Positions 1 through 11,144 of a stretch of DNA of 64,000 nt are shown here, in pieces. Every line of letters starts with the position of its first letter. The stretch's first letter is position 1. The stretch covers positions 38,694,790 to 38,758,789 of the forward strand of contig CM055314.2 of NCBI GenBank assembly GCA_029255685.2, read 5' to 3'. Under the pieces are notes generated by a model. That model was not told the origin of the DNA and ran no database searches. It saw only the letters and a list, made by a program, of their open reading frames with translations. Position numbers and translations under genes: made by a program. This DNA is from Silene conica (lineage: Eukaryota; Streptophyta; Magnoliopsida; Caryophyllales; Caryophyllaceae).

Positions 1-1440
1 GCAGTATTATTGTTTTGTTTAGGTGAATTCTACACTGTAAAGAAGAAATTAAAACATAATAAGTATACCATCATTTTGTAAATAGTCTAGCAAAAACAGT
101 TTAATGCGATGACTTTAGCATTTATATAATTGATCTTCCTCAAGAACTATATAAACGATCCCAAGACTCAATTTCAGTAAATTGATAAGCCAACCTCTTA
201 GCTAATTCTACATTTAGAATTCTTGGTCGATAAATTTCTATAAATTCTATATTTAGTCCACCATAACCACAGTATCGTACGAGGGTCATGATGTTGAGGT
301 AAAATAAGTCAACAACTACTACTTACCCAACGTAGAAGGGGTCATATGGAGAGTAAGGTCCTATATGTCTGGTTACGAAGAAGGGATTCATAGTAATTTG
401 ACTTATAAAAGACTAATCTCAATTTTAGGTTATAGAGAAAGATCCCATCATCTTTAATTTTAATTCATTTAAGTGAACAAATATCTAGCATTTTAAAGAA
501 TGAATAAACTAAGGTGATGGCTTTAAAAACATGTGACATCTATATGTCGACACAGACTAGCATACATACTATTTCAATCATATTTTATGCAATTCAGGTG
601 GTTTGGTTTAGGAGGAAAAATGATGCAAAACATGTGAATGAAAAGCGAAACGGAAATAAAAACGAAAGTAAAACAAGTCCTAGTGTGGCTTATCCTACCA
701 AAAAGAACAAAAAATACAACTTAGAATCAATTCAGCAATGGACCCTAGAAGCTTGTCTTGTCTTGATGTTCCTTCTTAGTGATGTAGTGGGAGTGAGCAA
801 TCCGATCTCCGTCTTGGTCTTCTTAATTACATTTTAAAGAATTACATAATAAAATTCTATTATTACATTCTAATTCCCAATAACGTAAAAATATTACTCA
901 AGGGAGATTCGAGATCTCATAAATACATCACAAATTATGTTTCCTTTATTACGAAAATATAATTTACTAAGGCCACACCAAGTATTACAAAATACAACTG
1001 ATTGCGAAAGCGTAAAGAAATCATTCAAATCAAAAAAGACGAATATCAAGATTACGGTGGGATCGATCATTTAGCTACAAAATTCTAATCTTTATTAGAT
1101 ATTGTTCTAATCATAATCATTCAAATTAACCTTTTAAGACGAATATCAAGATTACGGTGGGATCGATCATTTAGCAAATTATGTAATTCAAGAACATGTG
1201 AGACGATTTCTTTTCACGTTTTAATTCAATCTTTATTAAATTAAAACATCAACAAATTTATTATTTTGTTATTTTAACTTTTTAAGACAACAACAACAAT
1301 AAATCAAAAAAGGAAAGCGACGAACATAAAAAAAATTCTTGGCTAAAAAAAAAATTACACGGCTAAATAATTTTTTTTTTCTTTAAATTTCCTCAAAACG
1401 TTTATGAAAATCATACAAAAATAAAATTTGTAAGCCTTAT
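1..1440 (-). mobile_element. E1: 5' leader of a minus-strand Ty1/copia element, body outside window
   Basis: This untranslated leader lies between the primer binding site (1441-1452) and a gag start that should fall just left of base 1. It aligns by eye with the leaders of E4 (23075-24798), E7 and E8: the blocks around 120-190 (phrase ATATAAACGATCCCAAGAC), 300-375 and 670-760 recur there. It is more diverged than those copies and lacks their leader palindromes. A 38-base segment at 1038-1075 is repeated at 1138-1175. A 107-codon reading frame at 514-837 lies inside the leader, has no recognisable domain and is treated as chance. Confidence 0.8.
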
Positions 1441-1452
1441 GCTCTGATACCA
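1441..1452 (-). promoter_or_regulatory. Primer binding site of E1
   Basis: On the minus strand this reads TGGTATCAGAGC, complementary to the 3' end of plant initiator-Met tRNA. It lies two bases from the LTR end, as in E4, E7 and E8. This fixes the orientation of E1: the LTR to the right is the 5' LTR. Confidence 0.9.
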
Positions 1453-1454
1453 CT

Positions 1455-2404
1455 TGTGGGAAAATATCTGTATATATTCCCAATTCTTTATATGCAGGAT
1501 TATAACAAATTTATAATGTATGATTTATAGTCATAAACGAAGAACAAGATACAAAGATTGGGATCAAGAATTAACCTTCTGTCCTTGCAAAGGCCTAAGA
1601 TCAGATATCAAAACAGATATCCTCCTAATCGTTGCTCCAAGATGTCCTGAGAAATACCCTTTCCTGAGCTAGAAACTACAAAATTAGCTTTAATTTTGTG
1701 TAAGATGAAAAGTTAGAGAGAGAGAGGAGAGAAGTAGTTGTGTAACTCGTGCCCTTTAAGTGCAGAGTGAATGTCCTATTTATAGCTGCAAACAACCTTG
1801 CTATTAGACATCAACTAGGATTCCCCAAATCAGTATTTGGTTCTACCTACAACACTTCATAACAACTGAACAACTTAATAATTGTTCATACCGAAATTCT
1901 ATCTTTATAGAATCGGTTATATCGCTCTCTCTTGTGTAATGTTTTATCTTATAAATATCTTATATTTATAATCCACTAATTAAATATAACCTTTTATATT
2001 TAATTAAATCATTTAATCTTTATTAAATAATTTCATTACACATAATTACATATAACATTTTATATTTAATTACGAATTAACATTTTAATTTGTCTTAGCT
2101 AACATTATTTAATCGGTATTAAATAATTATGTTATCATTATATTGACTAACCGTTTAGTCATATAGGGTATCAATATGATTACATTTTCATCTAATCATA
2201 TCTCTCAGATTCCATCTTTTAGGTGTGACTCTTAGGGACCAGTTGATTACCGCCATCTGTATGACAATAACGTCAAACTTTCTAGCAAGCCAACCGTTAT
2301 TGATAAACGTGAATCAACTGGCTAAAATACAAAGTATACCCTGTTTTCATTTAAGAGATTTATACGTGTTGTCGCACTAACTGTTGAGGACACTAACTCC
2401 AACA
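1455..2404 (-). repeat. E1 5' LTR (copia), 950 bp
   Basis: Read on the minus strand it starts TGTTGGAG and ends CCCACA next to the primer site, with the usual TG...CA ends. ATCAT (2405-2409) is the likely right target-site copy; its partner is outside the window. It shares with the E4, E7, E8 and E10 LTRs the inverted repeat at 2239-2321 (outer arms CCAGTTGATT and AATCAACTGG, inner arms CAATAACG and CGTTATTG). Overall sequence is well diverged from those LTRs, so it is a related but separate subfamily. Confidence 0.85.
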
Positions 2405-2817
2405 ATCATAACAGGTAAACAAAAGAGTCTACATAGTTATTATAAGTACATACCCATACAGTATACAATTCATATAGAAAAGGATGGAATCGTAACATGG
2501 GTGGCGTATATGTAAAACCCCATCTCACGACAACGGTAAATAAACATACAAGATACCAGAAATGCAGCGGAATTAAAACTTTTTATATAAACATAACTTA
2601 GCATGCGAGGCGAAAGTCTTAAAACTGAAATGCGGAAATGTAAGAACATAATAAAACATAAGTAAAATACTGCAGCCCGGGATAACATATCCCTACAGGC
2701 ACCAAAATATTGTATGTAAAGTCTAGGTCTAATTAAACGATATAAGGTGTAAGTCATCGATGAATTGGATCATCGCTCGCTAGCCTCTGTGAAATCCCCC
2801 TGTATCAACGACATCAC
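2405..2817. other. Unassigned sequence between E1 and E2
   Basis: About 410 bases with no gene or terminal repeat that I recognise. A 95-codon open frame (2470-2757, minus) has no recognisable domain. The sequence is probably an old retroelement piece into which E1 and E2 inserted, since it directly abuts both LTR ends. That is inference. Confidence 0.4.
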
Positions 2818-4946
2818 TGTAACACCCCCATTTATTTAAGGGCCTGTACTAGGACTCCCTAGATAAATAAGGATGTTACCATCTCGGTTTCCCGAGGCAG
2901 TAGATACAAAGGAAGCCACACAGTACTTTAAATTGATAAGTTATCTCAAAGAACAGGTTTATACAACTGAATAAAAGCATACTGTCTTGATAAAACAAAA
3001 GTACAACTCAAAATCAACTACTATGGTGATCTAGACTCTAGGCAGGTCCGGATCCAAGCTTCTCTCTTCCCCTAGCTCCCATAGTCTCAACACCTGTCAA
3101 TCTGCTCCCCAATAATTGGTTCATCACAGGTGATCACGAATACACAGGGTCAACCACGAGGTTGAGTAGAGAAAAACTATAAACAAACCACATTACTATA
3201 AATAGAAAGTCGAACTTCTCCACTCCGAATCACAAGACCCATAATTCTCCACACCAATCACAGACCCTTTATCTCCGCACCAATCACAGACCCTTTATCT
3301 CCGCACCAATCACAGACCCTTTATCGTCACCTCGTATCATATCTCAGAATATATAAATAGAATAATTCAATATAATAATCGCATTATAACAACAATAAAC
3401 ATGGTTATCACCAAATGTCAACAGATTACTCATCATTATATGCATAATATTCCCCTACCTGAAATAGCAGGAAATGTAGATACGTCCAAGCTCGTTAGAA
3501 GTGTTCCACACGAAACTCGCTACCTAAACACGTATATATAACGAATTAAAACCTTCCCGAACCCCAAAACAACTTACACTTACTATAAATAGTAACCCTC
3601 TATAAATGGAAAGTTTCCAAAAATGGAAACTTCCCGAAATAGAAACTTCAATTGATACGAAGATACGTTGTTACTTTTGCTACCACATGTACTATAGTAA
3701 TAACATTAATAATATAATAATAATAATTGTAATACTAGTAGTGGTAGCCAGGTAACGTAAATAATAATAATAATATAATAATAAGTATAATAATAAACAT
3801 AAACACCAACATCAACATCTCGCTCCAATAACACAACCCGACTCCCGACTTACATCCCCCTAAACCCTACCGTGACCTAGCCGCAACCACCAACCATCAC
3901 CAGACCGTGAACCCAGTACCACCAACAACCTCCACAAACACCAGCAACCTCTTCGACACTCAACACGCTACCACCAGACCGCTCATTAAACACCCAACAT
4001 CGACACTCAAAACGCTGCCACGACCACCCCTTCTTCATGCTACAGCCACCCCTGACCCCAGACAACCAGACACGGTGGTGCCACCGCATTGACCTCCCCC
4101 GAGTCAGCGGTGGTACCACCCCCAAACACTAGCAAACGAAAGAAAAGACTTGACCACTACAGCGAAATAACCACCCTATCGACACCGCCTCCGCCACCCA
4201 GAACCCCCTTGACTAACACCCTAGCACCCCCTTGACCACTACCTGATCCAACATCCTAACAACCCTCACAGACGCGCAGAGAACAAACGTAAACACAACC
4301 CCAAACCGACTGGTCAGACTCCTGCTCATTTCCGCATCCCTGTGACAGGCGGTTTTCAGACGCCTTTCCTGGCGTCTCACGGTGGTCGGCATACAACAAC
4401 AAGGGTCAGACGCAACATACCAAACCCACAGAGTATAACTACACCCATAACAGTGGACTCGAGAACCATAGTCATGCTTAAATCATCATACGAATACGCG
4501 ACATACAACAGTAAGAAAAACACATGTTTGCACGTACCTACTTTAGATTAGAACGACGGTCTCTAGGTATGATTATTCTGAACGTGAACACCTCCTGTAT
4601 ACTCCGTGTGGTGGCGGCAGAAAAGTAAGGGTGTGGGTTGAGTGAGAGGTGAATTCGAAAATAGGGTAAAACCCCTCTTATTTTGACGGTATATAGGTGG
4701 TAGGGTGAGGTGTTTGTTGTGGATTAGGGTTTAGTTTGGGTAAGGTGTATACATGTATGGGTTGTTTTGTGTTGACACACAAAACGAGGCCCAAGTGATC
4801 AGAAGGTCCCTAGTTCGAACCCCTTAGCCGACATGATAACTTATAAATTATTCAACTACTTTATTTATCGAAAGCAAAAGCGTTTATAACTATCGACATG
4901 GCAACTATATAAAACAATAGCACGATTAAAGATTCGGGTTATTACA
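2818..4946 (-). repeat. E2: Ty3 chromovirus-type LTR, 2129 bp (3' LTR of a minus-strand element)
   Basis: It starts TGTAACACCCCC and ends ATTACA, as do the LTRs of E3 and E6. On its right is a polypurine tract read on the minus strand, so this is the 3' LTR of a minus-strand copy. ATCAC (2813-2817) is the probable left target-site copy; the matching 5' LTR was not found. Near 3245-3325 it holds three or four copies of a roughly 27-base minisatellite (core CACAGACCCTTTATC). The right half is C-rich on this strand. Open frames here (for example 3877-4125) are by-products of that base bias. Confidence 0.85.
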
Positions 4947-5090
4947 GTCTTCCCCCCTTATAATGAACTTCGTCCCGAAGTTCAACAATGCTCCGATAAC
5001 AAAACAATCCACTCAAACGAACTGGGAACACAAAATGTCACAAAAGGTTCACTTAAAACACAGAATGTTACAATCACCAACCTACACACA
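4947..5090 (-). mobile_element. E2 internal 3' end: polypurine tract and hairpin
   Basis: 4947-4960 is the reverse complement of a polypurine tract directly beside the LTR. 4965-4983 is a perfect inverted repeat, GAACTTCG-GGA-CGAAGTTC when read in the element's sense. The stretch to about 5080 matches the same position in E3 (10987-11095); similarity then stops, so the rest of E2 is missing or replaced. Confidence 0.75.
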
Positions 5091-5910
5091 TACAAAATGT
5101 GCGCCACCGTTAGTGGGGAGTGACTAGAGTTCTTATAGCCACCTGTTGTTAATAACACATAACATGCAGTCACATATAAACAACCATCATACTCCAACAT
5201 AATTACAGTCATGTGAAGTAATCAATCATAAGTCCTTTCTTAACACAATCAAGTAAATAGATAACATACCGCGACTCAGGCATATCTAAAACATTTATCA
5301 ACAATATATAACACCATACCCCGACTCAGGCAAGTATATACAAATCATTCAGCAATGTCTAGTACTACACCCCAACTCAGGCAAGCTAAACACAAATCAA
5401 TCTACAACATCTAAGTCTGACCCCGACTCAGGCAAGACTAGACACAAACAAACATCAAAACACATGAGAATTCATATGACGACTCCATTATACGACGACA
5501 GCAAGTCTACTCAGTCTCAGCGAATACAATCCCCTGATAGGACGATCGAAACGATAGACGGTCCTTGTCTAAATCTGGCCAGACTCTCGAGGTATAATCC
5601 TTCCTCGATTCGACAAGTATCCCCGACTCAGGATACCTCCAAGACTCGAACTAGCTAGGAACGAGATACCCCCGACTCAGGGCGGACAATCTGAAACGTG
5701 ACCGATAGCCTAAGCCTAACAGTCATACCAAGACGCGACTCAGTCTTGGTGAGAACAAGGGTCATATAACAGCTCATAGTACAACCTGCACATGCACACA
5801 CAACACATCACCCAAGGATGTAATACTCATACGATTCCTAATAAAAATGTGACCTAAACACAATCAACAGTTCTACTATTCTATTTCTAAGACTTTACTC
5901 AACCCTTAAC
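5091..5910. repeat. Degenerate tandem repeats with a CCCCGACTCAGG core
   Basis: The phrase CGACTCAGGCA recurs about every 60-70 bases at about 5270, 5320, 5372 and 5423, then as variants near 5625, 5671 and 5735. The sequence between copies is AT-rich and variable. No coding potential is recognised. It is probably a non-coding part of a Ty3-type element, but that is inference from position only. Confidence 0.6.
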
Positions 5911-6550
5911 CAACTTCGCAACCTATTTGAGGTGAGAGCCGGCCTCCCTTCCGGTTGCCCGGCCGGGGGTGTCTTTCCCCTCAAACCAAATCCTGAACCC
6001 AGTGTAAGAGCCGTCCAATTTCTTGGACTACAAACAAACTCAATTAATAAACGATATACTTTTGATAAAAATCCAATCAACACTTAGTCAACTTCAGAAA
6101 CCATTTGAGGCGAGAGCCGGTTTCCCTTCCTGTTGCCCGGCCGGAGGGTCTTTCTCCTCAAACCAATTTCCAAACCCGACAGAAGTACCGTCAAAGGCTC
6201 TTGGACTACAAACACGCAAACAAACCATACGGAAAAACAATCAACGAAATCCGACTTGAGAATCAAAAGTTACGATCAAAATATAACTGACTGGGGCTCC
6301 CAGCCGGTTGGCCACAGACGACCGGTCAACCGGCTGAGAGTCCCTAAATCTCACGCCAATCAAACACAACAAACAACCAAGAGGGACTCCAAGCCGACCG
6401 GCCGACTGGGGACCCCTGTCACTCAATTTTTGCGAAAATCAATAAAAACACCAAGTGGGGCTCTCAGCCGGTCGACCGACTGCCGGCCCCTGACCGGCTG
6501 CCGGCCCCTGATCGGCTGGGAAACCCCTGTCCCCGCAAAAGCCATTTTTT
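5911..6550. repeat. GC-rich modular repeats: two ~180-bp units, then CCGG/CGACCGG modules
   Basis: Units starting near 5911 and 6091 share the order TTTGAGG, GAGAGCCGG, CCCTTCC, TTGCCCGGCCGG, CCTCAAACC, CTTGGACTACAAAC. From 6293 to 6536 come shorter modules bracketed by GGGGCTC and CCCCTG with near-palindromic cores such as CGGTCGACCG and GACCGGCCGAC. Open frames on both strands (for example 6133-6552) come from the GC-rich composition, with no known domain. The design resembles the palindrome-bearing copia leaders at 34539-34966. Confidence 0.6.
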
Positions 6551-6756
6551 GACATAACAATCATTCCAATCCTTTACCACCTCTTCCTAAACATGTTTCT
6601 AATCAACATCTCAACAGTCCCAGCATGTTTAAGACATCGAATAAGCATAAGAACATGTAAACAAACATCTATTACATGAATTAACGACAAAACCCGAAAT
6701 TAAACTGATCTTAAATGTATTCTCCATATTCAACTCTCATATCAAATTCATCACCA
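6551..6756. other. Unassigned AT-rich spacer
   Basis: About 200 bases with no recognisable gene or repeat, ending at the CACTA-like terminus that starts at 6757. Confidence 0.4.
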
Positions 6757-7172
6757 CACTACTACAAATTTGCCCAACGAGCACGGTGTAACACGGAACC
6801 GTAATAAGAACAGTTACGCTTCTTAGCCGTGCTCGTTGATATGATTAGTTTATTTGGCGCCTCAAATTTGTTATTTTCAAAGAGAGCAATGAATGTTACA
6901 ACCGTTCTGTTCATGCTATGTAAGGAACCGTCCTTGTTGTTCCAGATTTTTTTTTTTTAAATAATGCTGTTTTTTCCGTAACCCCTACACGATTGAATTG
7001 TATAGCTCATAACAATTAAATCTGCATTACAATTAAGAAACTCTAACATGTTTTAGGCAACCAAAACCTTTATTATATTTAATTTGAATTCATGGTGAAT
7101 AAATGTTTTTAGACAAAAAATACAAAAATACTTGCAAAACAGAAATAAAAAATCATTCATTTATCCTCATCT
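6757..7172 (-). mobile_element. CACTA-like transposon terminus (3' end of a minus-strand element)
   Basis: The sequence begins CACTACTACAAATTTG, close to the E9 terminus. An inverted repeat follows: CAACGAGCACGG near 6777 and CCGTGCTCGTTG near 6826. The Ulp1-type exons that follow end about 420 bases from this terminus on the minus strand, as expected for the 3' end of a transposon gene. I found no opposite terminus before 31829, so the element is truncated or rearranged. The class call rests on one terminus plus the protease domain. Confidence 0.55.
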
Positions 7173-7493
7173 TCATGCCGACGGCTTAAAGTTGAGTGTG
7201 AATTCAGCCCAAATATTGCGCACCTCGTCAATTTGCTCAACAGTGTATGTCTTTGGAGCGTTAAGCATAAACTATACATATAAGACACCAAAATATGTAT
7301 GTAATTAGCACACTATTTATATTTGTAAAGTAAAACAAGTACTAAAATGAAAATTATAGGATGAGATGATTGAAATGAAGAAAAGAAAACATACATTTGG
7401 CGTAATACTAATATATCTTCCTTTGATAATATCCAACATATACCGGCAAACATAATATCCGCATAATTCACTCCCGAGAGGTTGATGAGGGCA
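7173..7493 (-). pseudogene. Ulp1/C48 cysteine protease-like domain, last two exons of a transposon gene
   Basis: Two exons read on the minus strand. Exon 7395-7493 follows an AG acceptor and ends at a GT donor; it encodes PLGSELCGYYVCRYMLDII, the conserved block around the catalytic Cys of Ulp1-type (C48) peptidases found in plant CACTA and some Mutator elements. Exon 7173-7271 follows an AG acceptor and encodes a tail with YTVEQIDEVRNIWAEF before TGA at 7173-7175. The joined frame is open. The catalytic His and Asp exons should lie to the right, but I could not find them, so the gene is a 3' fragment. In the family the domain is a SUMO-protease relative of unknown role in transposition. Confidence 0.7.
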
Positions 7494-7893
7494 CTAAAAT
7501 AAAAACCATAATGAGATTAACATATTATATCTACTCCTTAGTTATGATAAAAAAAGCATAGGGGCAAGGCTGATCCAAGCACAACTTTGGCATGATCCCT
7601 TAAGGTACTGATGTAACAAGTGTACAACCAGAGAAATGGCCATAAACAAAGAGGACAGGGGAGAAATGGCCATAAACAAAGAGGACAGGGGGGCATTGTA
7701 CACTTCCTTGACAGATAATAACACATACATGCACCCACGATTGTTAATGTCTAATGCATAGTACTTGTTAAGCAACAAAACTTCCAAGAACAGCAAGGTG
7801 AGTGGCTATTATTCTCTGGTTGCAAACCTTTAATATTTTCTTTAAATTCAGAAAAGAAAATGAAAGAAGAATAAAACTTGACAACAAGGTTAC
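7494..7893. other. Spacer with a 30-bp perfect tandem duplication
   Basis: The 30-base unit starting GAGAAATGGCC (about 7630-7659) is repeated directly after itself (about 7660-7689). The rest shows no recognised exon. It separates the Ulp1-type exons from the HISN3 exon, so the junction between transposon and host-derived DNA is probably here. Confidence 0.5.
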
Positions 7894-7995
7894 CTTTTTC
7901 CTGCAGCTCAAATCCAACACAAGGTTATTTCTTCCAATGGTATGAACAAGAGCCTTAAGCCTATCTATGTCCATTTGCCCATTGTTGAACACGTA
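7894..7995 (-). pseudogene. HISN3: Single exon of HISN3 (BBMII isomerase, histidine biosynthesis)
   Basis: A 102-base, 34-codon block on the minus strand, flanked by an AG acceptor (7996-7997) and a GT donor (7892-7893). It encodes YVFNNGQMDIDRLKALV and, at its end, LVLDLSCRKK. I recognise these as the conserved middle of plant phosphoribosylformimino-AICAR ribotide isomerase, a plastid TIM-barrel enzyme of histidine synthesis. As I remember it, the plant gene has an exon boundary after the CRKK block, matching the donor here. I could not find the preceding or following exons within about 700 bases either way, so this is a lone exon and cannot make the enzyme. Kept splice sites point to a DNA-level copy, not a retrocopy. 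Confidence 0.75.
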
Positions 7996-8723
7996 CTGCA
8001 CTGTTATCTTTACGCAATTAACCGATTATTCATTTCAAGTCAATTACCAAACCATTTTTAACCAACTAGCCTATCAAAAAAATAATGTTTCCTCAACGAC
8101 TCCACTTTTAAAATTGTACTTAGCCCTAAGATTATCCTTGCCAAAATATAAATTAATCCAAAGCAGCCAGCGACGACATTACTCCATAGCCACTCGTGCT
8201 CCTAGACCTTCAGTTTACCTTTGTCACCTCTTAGAATCCATTGATTCCTGTAAATTAAAACCCAACACAAAACTAAGTTAAATTTGAAAACTACGAGAGC
8301 ATTGCATTGCATGCTCGAACAAGCTATAGCTAAGACAAAATTATCCGAAACATGGAAGAATGAATCACTAGTATTTAGGCTGGATACTCTACTAACAGGT
8401 TGTATATATATTGACACTACCAACATTAACGTACTAAATTAGTAAGGAAACACATGATAATCAACAGGAACATCAACTGAAACACTATAAAACACCCTGG
8501 CCTGCACGAGTCACGACTCTATAGAAAACGACGAAAGAAGTTGCCTACAACCTTAACAGGAAACATACCGCACTTAGTTGTTTTGCTTTATGAAGAATCC
8601 TATAATATCAGCGACAACAGCAACGCAATATTTGAGCAGAAAAACGACCCATTAACTGCATCTCTGCTATGTGAGTCGACTACCTACAAGTATCAGAAAT
8701 TGGGACCAGCCATAATGGGTAAG
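7996..8723. other. Unassigned, intron-like sequence left of E3
   Basis: AT-rich sequence with no exon that I can identify. It is continuous with 29962 onward if E3 is removed. It could be intron or flank of the HISN3 copy, or more of the transposon. Bases 8719-8723 (GTAAG) are the left target-site copy of E3. Confidence 0.4.
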
Positions 8724-10986
8724 TGTAACACCCCCATTTATTTAAGGGCCTGGACTAGGACTCCTCAGATAAATAAGGGTGTTACCATCTCGGTTTTCCG
8801 AGGCAGTAGATACAAAGGAAGATAAACAGTACTTTAAAATAAAATTTAACTAAAACATGTTCTTACAATTGTATTATAAAGTCTTAACAAAAGGAATAAA
8901 TTACAACTCATATATTGCTGTCTAAGGTGATCTAAACATCTAGTCTGGTCTGGATCCAAGCTCTTTCTCCCATAGCTCCCCCCTTAGAATCAGCCACCTG
9001 TCAGTCTGCTCCCCAATAAATTGGTTCATCACAGGTGATCACGAATACACAGGATCAACCACGAGGTTGAGTAGGGAAAAACTGTAAACAAACCACATTA
9101 CTATAAATAGAAAGTCAAACTTCTCCACCCCGAATCACAGACCCTTTTCCTCCGCACCAATCACAGACCCTTTACCTTCGCACCAATCACAGACCCTTTA
9201 TCTCCGCACCAAACACAGACCCTTTATCTTCGCACCATATCGTATCACAGAATTATATATCACGAAATACCAATCATATAACAATATAGATGAACATGGT
9301 TAATATAAACCAACAAACAGATTACACATCACATGTACGTAGTATTCCCCTACCTCAAAAACTGCAGAAGAAAAGATAACTGCGCGACTGCTTCTAAAAA
9401 TGCTCCACACGAAAACTTCCACCTAGATATGTATTACATAAATTAATACTTTCCTAATTCTCGTAAAACGTGCACACATTCTATTTATAGACATTCCTAT
9501 ATTTAGAAAGCTTCCCAACAACCGGGTTACCCAAAATAGTAACTTTCTAAATATAGTAACTTCTAAAAATGGCAACTTGAGTTTTAAAATTCAAATAACT
9601 CAAAATACTAATTAAGACCCATAACAAAACCTTCTTAATAAATACTAATATACTTATAACAAACAAAATCATTTCCTTTAATAAATAGAATCAAATAATT
9701 AATAATATATATATATATATACATATATTATTTACTAACTAAATAAAGAAAGTAAATCAATAAACATAATTAAAGAAAATAAAGAACACCCAACAACCCG
9801 ATCACCTCACCCGCGTCTTACACCCCCTTTTCCCAGCCGCGTGACCAACCACGACCCCACCGTCAACCACCAGCTACGACCCCCACAACGTCCCCTTCAC
9901 CACCGACCACCACTGTCTTGGTTGACTGTTTCCGGCGAGGTGAACCAAAGCCATTACCAGGCCTGGTTCACAACCCCCTGACCAGCAACACCTCTACAGA
10001 CCCTCTCGAAAACACCAGCAACCACCACTGACATGACCGACCCTGGCGACACTGACCACCAACAAGACTACCGACGACAGACGCCCACAACCACCTTGGT
10101 ACCACCGCATAGACCTCCCCCTAGTCGGCGGTGATACCAACCCAAACACAACTCCTTCGACACCCAGCCACTCAGCATACTTCCTGACCTCTATCGAAAC
10201 CCCCCAAACCACCGTGACAGACTTCCCATAACCACCGTGATAAGCACCACCCAAAACTCCCAACCACCACCTGACATCCCAGCCCACGACTCATAACAGA
10301 ACACACCCAGATCCAACCATAACCATATGATAAACATGCTACTTGACTAACATAAAAAGAGATTGACGAAAGACTGACTCGCTGCTACTGACTTTACCAC
10401 CACATTCGATACCTCTTAACCACCAACGACACCCCAACGAAGACCCCTCCATTAACAGTACGCATCCCAGAACGCTACTATGAAAAAGTGATCAACGTTA
10501 GTCGTGTATACAAACAGATTCATGCTTATGAAATTACGAACATAAACAGAATTAACAAAACTATGGTTGACATACCAGATCTCTGACAAAAACGAACCAC
10601 CCTACGCTAGTGTGCAACCACCGTGATTGGTTTCTCCTTCTACCCTGATGTGGCGGCTAAGTTTGTGTGGTTTTAGATCTGAGTTTTGCTTAAGGGTTTA
10701 GGGTGAAAACTCACCTTAAGTAAGGCGGCAGGAAAGGGTTTACTGCTGGGTTTCTAATTTCCGTCCATGGGCTGCTACTTAGCACGCCAATCGAGGCCCA
10801 TGGACGTGTTGCTATGAACCACGAGTTCGAGCCTCAACAACTACACATTACTATTATTATCTTAAGGTGGCTAAGTTCCCCTTTCGAGTCCCACCTAAGA
10901 CCAAAACACCTTGTATTAAACGAGTACGCGCAAGCTTATAAAACAAACGATTTAAATAAAACGAAACCAAAATGCGGGGTATTACA
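8724..10986 (-). repeat. E3 3' LTR, 2263 bp
   Basis: Aligns along its length with the other E3 LTR at 27723-29956. Differences are few: small indels (an AT-dinucleotide run at about 9706-9720 is longer here; 13 bases near 8813-8825 are missing on the right) and scattered substitutions. It contains four or five copies of a roughly 27-base minisatellite (about 9125-9235). Frames such as 9994-10287 recur in the other LTR and are not genes. Confidence 0.92.
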
Positions 10987-11144
10987 GTCTTCCCTCCTTA
11001 AATAGGACTTCGTCCCGAAGTTCTACCATACTTAGGTGACAAAACAATCAACTCCAACGAACTTGGAACACAAAACAATCACCAAAATCACAGAATGTTA
11101 CATTCCACCCCCCTTAAAGAAAAGTTACGTCCGCGTAACTTACC
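10987..11144 (-). promoter_or_regulatory. E3 polypurine tract and two hairpins
   Basis: 10987-11000 is the polypurine tract (minus strand) where plus-strand DNA synthesis starts. 11005-11023 is the GAACTTCGGGACGAAG-type hairpin, with one mismatch. 11122-11141 is a second inverted repeat, AAGTTACG with a four-base loop. Both recur beside the E6 LTR at 63808-63826 and 63960-63979. The first is also in E2. Confidence 0.75.

Noticed and set aside
514..837. 107-codon plus frame in the E1 leader
   Set aside because: Antisense to the element, no domain, and its counterpart in other leaders is broken.
1441..1452. Matches to initiator-Met tRNA (here and at 24799, 27708, 34447, 37881)
   Set aside because: Only 12 bases beside LTR ends; they are primer binding sites, not tRNA genes.
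2470..2757. 95-codon minus frame between E1 and E2
   Set aside because: No recognisable domain or gene context; AT-rich chance frame.
8202..8250. A GDKGKLKV-like reading that might be the first HISN3 exon
   Set aside because: The similarity is a few residues, the frame stops at once, and the conserved flanking residues are absent.
9994..10287. 97-codon minus frame repeated at 28964-29257
   Set aside because: It lies in the same C-rich part of both E3 LTRs. Repetition comes from LTR identity, and no domain is visible.
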